The notes below the pieces were generated by a model. That model was not told the origin of the DNA and did no database searches. It saw only the letters and a list, made by a program, of their open reading frames with translations. 64,000 nucleotides of DNA from Astropecten irregularis (taxonomy: Eukaryota; Echinodermata; Asteroidea; Paxillosida; Astropectinidae), in assembly GCA_963971285.1 (NCBI GenBank), contig OZ020255.1:8576931-8640930 (forward strand), written 5' to 3'. A program made the translations under genes and the position numbers. Of the stretch, positions 58,301-64,000 are shown piece by piece. Each line of letters starts with the position of its first letter. The stretch's first letter is position 1.

Positions 58301-61300
58301 TCAAAATACTACACTATGCAATATCCCTATGGCACATTATTTAGACTTGGACCAAGTTGGGCCATCAAGCCCCATATAAAGTTACAGTGCCTGGGCTCTA
58401 CAGTCCTGTGTCTTAAAAAGCCACACTGTGCAGTATCCCTATGACACTTTTGGTGGACTTAGACCAAGTTGGGTCATCAAGCCCCATATAAAGTTACAGT
58501 CCCTGGGCTCTACAGTCCTGTGTCCCTCAGAATCAGTAATACCATAGCATGGATTTCTGCAGATTTGGGAAGATAGAATTATCTAAAATGAGAATTATCT
58601 TCATGATCAGAAAGAATAAATTTTAAGCTTTAATATAGTGTATGACACGTTGTAGGTCTGTTGCTTGTTGCATTGTGAAGCTACGCACGCTCCAATGAAA
58701 AGACTTAAGATGGTTTAACTATTTCAATGTAGTCTCTTCATGTATATCGCCCATAAAGTGTAATGCTGTGAGATATGTGACTCATTTTGACATCTGTACG
58801 CCATTTTTGACTTGCAGGGTTTTTGGACATTTACGAGGCCTACCATTCTGCATCTGCTCGACAGTGGGCCTTGGACGAATGTCTAGAACACATTAGGGCA
58901 GATGACCAGTTTACCAAATGTATTAGCATCGGTCCTGTGAGTATGGTACCCTGTCTCCTACTCCTTACCTTCAACCCTCTCCACCTATGCATACCTAACG
59001 TGGCAAGGTGCCAGTCTGTCATTGTCAAAAACAGAAGCTGTAAAGAGTTGGAAACTTCTCATCAACCAAAATAATGACCTGATTATATAACTCCGCTGAC
59101 CCAAGCTAGCTCGGTGGCCTAGCAGTGTGGCATCTGCGCTAGCAAGCAGGTGGTCGTGGGTTTGAATCCCACCTGAGCCATTGCATGATTTTTTCATGTG
59201 CACTCAGCAAGCATTGAGTATGCAGTGCTCATCTACGTCAGTGAAGGGCAAGCTTAATTTGCACACTGAAATATATAAAATACTTATAGATGTAGAGTTA
59301 TAGGGCCAGATGTTTTGATCCTAGCAGGATCTTTCTCAGAGGCTAAATAGTTGACATCTTGATCATTGGATCCAATGGATTGAAATATCAGGCCCTCCTA
59401 ACTGTAAGCTTGTCAAAAAAAAAAAAACCTATAAGTTATCAACGCATTCGGCTTATTTAAGTTTTTATTTAGTGTATGCTATAACAAAAAGCTCAGAGTA
59501 CCAAATGACACATCCCCCCTTAAAAAATGTTCTCTTTAATTTACATAGGAAGAATTTCACAAAAAAATGTTCTAAGTTATCAACACGTTCAGCTGAATAC
59601 ACTTTAAGTTTTTATTTGCGATAATGCCTATGCTCTTTTGTCTATAAAGTTTGACTCAGCTAGAGTTTCTAACAAGGGAGTAAAGAAGGGTTTTATTGAA
59701 TAGCGTACAAGTTTTAAATAGAAATGTCGGCATAAGTTTATAGCATCCATATTTTAATGGAGGTCCAATGTTTAGTGTTTCTTCTTATATGTTTTGAATC
59801 ATCTAGTATTCAAATTACACAATATTTGTAACAGCGTGCTAATAAATTCTTGGGCTTTATTGTGAATTTTGGATAGCTTATAGGTTGTTTTGTATTTGGG
59901 ACAGATTTCTAAAGTTATCAACATGTTGGTAAGATGGATGACTGACGGGCCGGAGTCAGAGGTTTTCAAGCAACATGTGGAACGCATTCCGGACTATTTA
60001 TGGTATGGTCTGTTTGTCTGTCGTCTGTTGTGCTGTCTGTGTATTTGGCAGATCGGTCTATATGGTTGTCTTTCTATAGAGGAATATCTTCAACTTGTAT
60101 GCTTTAATCAAAGTGGATGGTGTTGAAAATTATACATAAGAGAGTGATCCAAATCCGTCCCTCACGTGAGGGACGGACATCAATGCATTAATTGCTTCGC
60201 CAAAGATTTCTTGAATACTTATTGTCAGTAAAAAACATGTGAATGCTTAGCCCTGACACCAGTGCAAGTTGGCCACATGCCATTTTGAATTTGTCTATTT
60301 TGAGGGTTTTTATTAAAAGAAGATTTTAGGGCGTGAGGGATGGACATCAATAAAAATGACCAGATTCCCCTGAGTCTACAAAAAAAAATTTCCTTAAAAC
60401 TTTGAAACATTTTGTTCAAATTTCAGGATCGGTCTGGACGGCATGAAAATGCAGGTAAATTAATCGTAATTCTCAGAATCAAAAAATCCTATTCTATCAT
60501 TGGTGCCCAAGCCACCAATCAGAAGCATGCTGTCTCCGGATTGGACGGGGCATACACCAATCAAGGACCAGGGGCCGATTTCACTAACGCTTTTCGACCA
60601 TCGTAAAGCCCAAATCCATCGCTCAACAGACAATCGATCGCTACTTTATGTAGCAATTTTCCGTTTAGCGATGGATTTGGGCTTTACGATGATCGCAAAG
60701 CGTTAGTGAAATTGGCCCCAGGATCCAACACAGCCAAAACTAATTCAAGCACGGATATAAATTGAAACCGTGCAAGTGTCTTCATCATCAGCTTGATAAA
60801 GGCTAGCAGTCTGCAGCCGAAACGTCACTACCTTTCAGCCTACATCGTGAGCCATCGAACACATTTTCCACGATAAAAAACTTTCCTAGTATCATATCTT
60901 ATTTGTAGATTAAGAAATGAAATGTGGATCGGTTTGCGGAAACACCATGTAAGAATCGTTCGTACTTTCGCACTTCTATTTCATTCGCACTTCTTGTAAG
61001 ATCTCAAGGTTTCGACTAGCCTGCTCTAGTCATCATCAGGAAACCACCAGACTACATGACTAGAGCAGGCTAGTCGAAACATCGAGACCTTATGAGAAGT
61101 GCGAATGAAATAGAAGTGCGAAAGTAGGAACGATTCTTACATGGTGTTTCCACAAACCGATCCACATACCAATATTGTCACCATGCAAAGCCTCAAATCT
61201 TTCAAGAAATGAAATGTTATGAATGAACGCTCTCTTGACAAATACAAACATGATGGAATGATGAACTTTACCTTTCGATCTAAATTTTGCTGGGTTACCG

Positions 61301-63647
61301 GTTGTGTGCAGGGTACCAACGGCTCTCAGCTCTGGGACACGGCCTTTGCGGCCCAGGCTTTGCTGGAAGCTGGGGCGGCAAAGAATGCAGCGGTGAACGA
61401 GTGTTTGCAGAGGACGCATGACTTCCTGGAGCTGACGCAAATCCCCGCCAATCCACCCAACTACCAGAAATACTACAGACAAATGAACAAGGTATTATTA
61501 AGTAAGGGTTTGCCCTTCACAGAATCTTCAATTATCAGCACAGTATACTGAGTGGCCTCAGTGCCCATGAGATAAGTATCATATGGTTTAAATGGGGTTC
61601 GAACCCATCACTGCGTAGAGTTGATGCAAGTCCCCCTCCTAACTACCAGAAAATAAAGGCAAATGAACAAGGTATTACCGTACTCAGGTAAGGGTTCTGC
61701 CTGCACCAACATATATCAGCACTGTACTAACAGGTAGCCTTAAAGTGCTCAATGAACACAAGCATCATACTGGCTCGAGTGGGGTTCGAACCCATGACTT
61801 CCTGCTTACTATTCCAGATGTCTTACCTGATTACACCACCAAGCTAGCCAGTGGATTACCGGTAAGCACAGTCATTCCTTATGCGAATTGCAAAGCCAAG
61901 AGAAGTATGAAGTCATATATAAAGTGGAAATGTGCTCAACTTGTTGGGAACATTCGTTTCAAACATTCATTTGTGACATGAATTTCATTTCGCTTGAAGC
62001 TCTCGCAAGAAGCATGAACCAGGCCTTAATTTAATTCCAGTGTCTGTTGCTAAGGTTCCAGACAATGAATTTGAGGTGAATATGATATAATAATTACATG
62101 TATTAAAGGTACAATACATGATTGGTAATTTATAGAACAGCACTTACACTTTGTCTGATCCAGCATGTACATGAAATAATAAACCTGTGAAAATACAAGC
62201 TCAATCAGACATCTGAGTCGCGAGAAAATAGCGAAAACCCGACTCAATTTTTCTTATAAAACATAAAGAATGGTTTTGATCTTGGCCCGAGATCAAAACT
62301 GTTTTCAGTCTTTGTTTGACTAATTTTGGATAAATACAGCATTTCAGGAGGAAATATTTTAACAGTATGTTTCTACCAGCACCATCTTCATACCCCGAAA
62401 GTTATAGGTAAATCTGTGAACATTCTGTTTGGTTTTGTTACCAATCCTGCAGCCGATTTCACGAAAACATTGCAAAAACATGATCTTACTTTGCCCGATT
62501 CCAGATGACTGTTTGTTCATCGCCTCTTGACTCATTTGAGGGAGAATATCCATGGCTCAATATGAGTTCTCATATTTTTTATTGCCAGGGTGGCTATCCA
62601 TTCAGTACCAGGGACTGTGGGTGGATCGTAGCAGACTGCACTGCAGAGGGGCTCAAGGCAGCCCTGATGTTAGAATCACAGTGTCCGGACATCAGAAACC
62701 ACATCACCAAGGAGAGGCATTGTGAAGCTGTAGACGTGGTAAATGAAAATAAAATTTAAAATGACCTCCGATTATACATAAAATCATCAGTTATGGTTAT
62801 ACTCACGGATTAGCAAGGAAAAACAAATTCTGGCAAAAATGATATTCGGATCAAATTTCTTTACTTCTTTACACATTTAACTTGTTTTCTACATCAACCT
62901 AAAAAAAGTTGTATTGTTTAACGTGAACCCCTAAGCTTTGTCATTGCTGCGTTGATATACCATTAAACTCAATATTTGTTGAGATTCCGGGCTAGCTGAC
63001 AGTAAATGGGTTATAATTATGGCTTCTGACTGGCACCCTGAGCAAAAATAGTTGATTATAGGGAGGCTCCATCATAGGGTTGGATAGCACATATGTAGAA
63101 AGCTGGTATGGCAGTTAATGGGTTATATGGATTCCGACTGGCACCCCGAGCAAAGATTGTTGACTTACGGAAGGCCCCATCATAGGGCTGGATTGCTCAG
63201 ATGATAAGAGTGCTGGTATGGCAGTTAGTAAAAGGTTATAATGGCTTCTGACTGGCACAACGAACATGGTTATTGACTACAAGGAGGCCCCATCATAGGG
63301 CTGGATTGCTCAGATGGTAGAGAGTTTTAGAGGAAGTTTTGGGCTCAAGTCCTGGTCCAGTCAACTTTCTCCTCAACCAAGAACAAAATCAAACTGAAGG
63401 TTTCTTACCTTGTTCCTTTTCGACAAGATTCCCTACAAACTTTTTCCAGATCTTGTCTCCCTTGCGAATTGTCAAGTTGTTTACAACCTTCTAAGATGTT
63501 TCACGCTCTTCTGCCAATGGAAACATTGTTTTTTTTTTCTTTGCTTCTAGATTTTGAACATGCGCAACAGCGACGGCGGCTTCGCAACCTATGAAACTAT
63601 GAGAGGGGGAATGATTCTTGAGAAGCTAAACCCGTCAGAAGTATTCG
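52342..63647 (+). CDS. LSS: Lanosterol synthase (oxidosqualene cyclase), 13 exons, 3' end outside window
   Basis: Exons are 52342-52515, 53596-53734, 54507-54615, 55729-55850, 56687-56783, 57476-57611, 58061-58169, 58818-58936, 59905-60002, 60427-60454, 61312-61491, 62589-62738 and 63551-63647, all in frame, 519 codons plus one base; human LSS has about 730 residues, so the last quarter or more lies to the right. The N-terminal RGGPHKTEP...DLTRWRL block, [35 protein letters not shown] and the catalytic DCTAE (Asp453, human Asp455) are intact. His230, Thr379 and Phe442, which correspond to human His232, Thr381 and Phe444, are those expected of a lanosterol-forming enzyme. It cyclises 2,3-oxidosqualene at the ER membrane. 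Exon 10 is only 28 nt. The neighbouring divergent gene encodes CYP51, the next enzyme. Confidence 0.97.
52557..52942. mobile_element. Family T MITE in LSS intron 1
   Basis: Opens CAAGGTAATATCATAGTACTTTGG and ends ATGATACTACCTTTAA; the interior matches the 4919 copy throughout. A further copy at 56235-56597 lies in LSS intron 4. Confidence 0.8.
56235..56597. mobile_element. Family T MITE in LSS intron 4
   Basis: Opens TTTAAAGGTAGTACTTTGG and ends GGATACTACCTTTAA, again with TTAA at the borders. It lies about 90 bp upstream of LSS exon 5. Confidence 0.8.
58190..58535. repeat. Three ~110-120-bp tandem units in LSS intron 7
   Basis: Units share CAAGTTGGG(C/T)CATCAAGC, ATAAAGTTACAGTGCCTGGG and CTCTACAGTCCTGTGTC. 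The first copy begins about 20 bp after the exon 7 donor. Confidence 0.8.
59098..59270 (+). repeat. tRNA-derived SINE B, copy 3
   Basis: Contains AGCTCGGTGGCCTAGCAGTG, GGGTTTGAATCCCACCTGAGCC and the body CAGTGAAGGGCAAGCTTAATTTGCA. In LSS intron 8. A related minus-strand tRNA-like segment lies at 61772-61850. Confidence 0.75.
60569..60722. mobile_element. Foldback MITE with GGGGCCGATTTCACTAACGC ends
   Basis: About 150 bp. Both halves pair over most of their length (CGTAAAGCCCAAATCCATCGCT against AGCGATGGATTTGGGCTTTACG). Related, more diverged copies are at about 29440-29560 and 37786-37912. In LSS intron 10. Confidence 0.8.
60922..61170. mobile_element. Two hammerhead-like fragments facing each other
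   Basis: A minus-strand copy (60922-61040) and a plus-strand copy (61045-61170) of the same ~115-bp block form an inverted repeat around a ~20-bp centre. The minus copy keeps CTGATGATGACTAG, a GACTAG/CTAGTC stem and GAAAC. The plus copy has lost the first core block. In LSS intron 10, just upstream of exon 11. Confidence 0.7.
62103..62450. mobile_element. TTAAAGGTACAATAC-type MITE (relative of family T)
   Basis: Opens TTAAAGGTACAATACATGATTGG and ends GTTACCAATCCTGCAG-like; the right half shares the TCTACCAGCACCATCTTCATA segment with family T while the left half has its own GTCGCGAGAAAATAGCGAAAACC block. Partial relatives are at 10545-10715 and 22560-22755. In LSS intron 11. Confidence 0.65.
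63005..63365 (+). repeat. Tandem SINE-like units in LSS intron 12
   Basis: Three repeats of about 115 bp with ATGGCTTCTGACTGGCACC, GGAGGCCCCATCATAGGGCTGG and ATTGCTCAGATGGTAGAG; the last continues to a B-box-like GGGCTCAAGTCCTGG and CAGTCAACTT. These look like 5' parts of a tRNA-derived SINE multiplied in place. Confidence 0.7.
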
Positions 63648-64000
63648 GTAGGTCGCGGCGAGATTCTTCTCACATTTCAAACTTTTGATCGTGTTAACAG
63701 TGTCCTCAGCATCCTTAATTTCCTGCTTAATAGGGCTTTGTGCTCGTGATGTCACATTCAGATGTTCGGACAAACAAGTCATACGTCATATATCCAACTT
63801 ACACGTAAACAGTGTGCAATTTGACTGAACATCCAGGTAACTATAGCTGTCGATGTAAAGGGCATATTCTATAAATAGCTTGAATGCGGAGCCCTATTAA
63901 TATTGAAGTCTTTGAGAAAGATCCTGCCGGATCAAAATGTCAGGCCTTCTTTACTGTGATTATATTTTTCAAGTCATTATTTTGGTTGATGAGCAGTTTG
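63648..64000. other. LSS intron 13 start and inverted-ended element
   Basis: After the donor at 63648 lies a sequence (about 63715-63900) that is the complement of 49040-49215 in CYP51 intron 2, both with AATAGGGCT-type ends, so they are copies of one MITE. A hammerhead-like GATCC-stem repeat follows at 63908-63950. No exon is seen before the window ends. Confidence 0.65.

Overview
The window is nuclear DNA from an invertebrate animal. Coding exons are short, split by GT-AG (rarely GC-AG) introns of 0.1-6 kb, and set in a background crowded with short inverted-repeat transposons, tRNA-derived SINEs, minisatellites and retroelement remnants. The proteins read best as deuterostome-like orthologues. 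TTAGGG-type telomere motifs, a complete sterol-synthesis gene pair and abundant small foldback elements would suit an echinoderm or a related marine invertebrate, but no single sequence proves the species.

Layout: (1) 1-3.5 kb, intergenic with a 21-bp minisatellite. (2) 3.57-15.26 kb, minus strand, EXOG, a mitochondrial endo/exonuclease of the beta-beta-alpha-metal family, 5 coding exons, 365 aa. (3) 15.3-19.1 kb, repeat-filled spacer. (4) 19.12-24.42 kb, plus strand, a divergent EXOG/ENDOG paralogue with shared intron positions, a DRGH instead of SRGH motif, and hydrophobic segments at both ends, 6 exons, 359 aa. (5) 26.14-33.43 kb, plus strand, SARNP (SAP-domain mRNA export factor), 10 exons, 267 aa. 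(6) 33.4-39.4 kb, intergenic with a 76-bp satellite and a Penelope-type retroelement remnant. (7) 39.36-51.08 kb, minus strand, CYP51A1 (lanosterol 14-alpha-demethylase), 12 exons, 499 aa. (8) 52.34 kb to the right edge, plus strand, LSS (lanosterol synthase), 13 exons visible (519 codons), continuing beyond the window.

The two most striking arrangements are gene pairs placed head to head. LSS makes lanosterol and CYP51 carries out the first demethylation of it, so consecutive sterol enzymes are transcribed away from one ~1.26-kb region that holds two DR1-type nuclear-receptor motifs and a CCAAT box. The two EXOG-type nucleases are also divergent and look like an old inverted duplication followed by a change of cell compartment.

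Other notable structure: the end of the CYP51 exon encoding the oxygen-activating I-helix, with its splice donor, has been amplified about eight times inside the next intron. Several dispersed repeats have the layout of hammerhead ribozymes carried by Penelope-like elements, one as a seven-unit tandem array. There are two 517-bp DNA transposons with perfect 8-bp target duplications, a perfect 206-bp-arm hairpin, and a repeat family whose ends are telomere-like CCCTAA/TTAGGG tracts. All exon joins were worked out by hand from frame, splice-site and family similarity and were not checked against transcripts.
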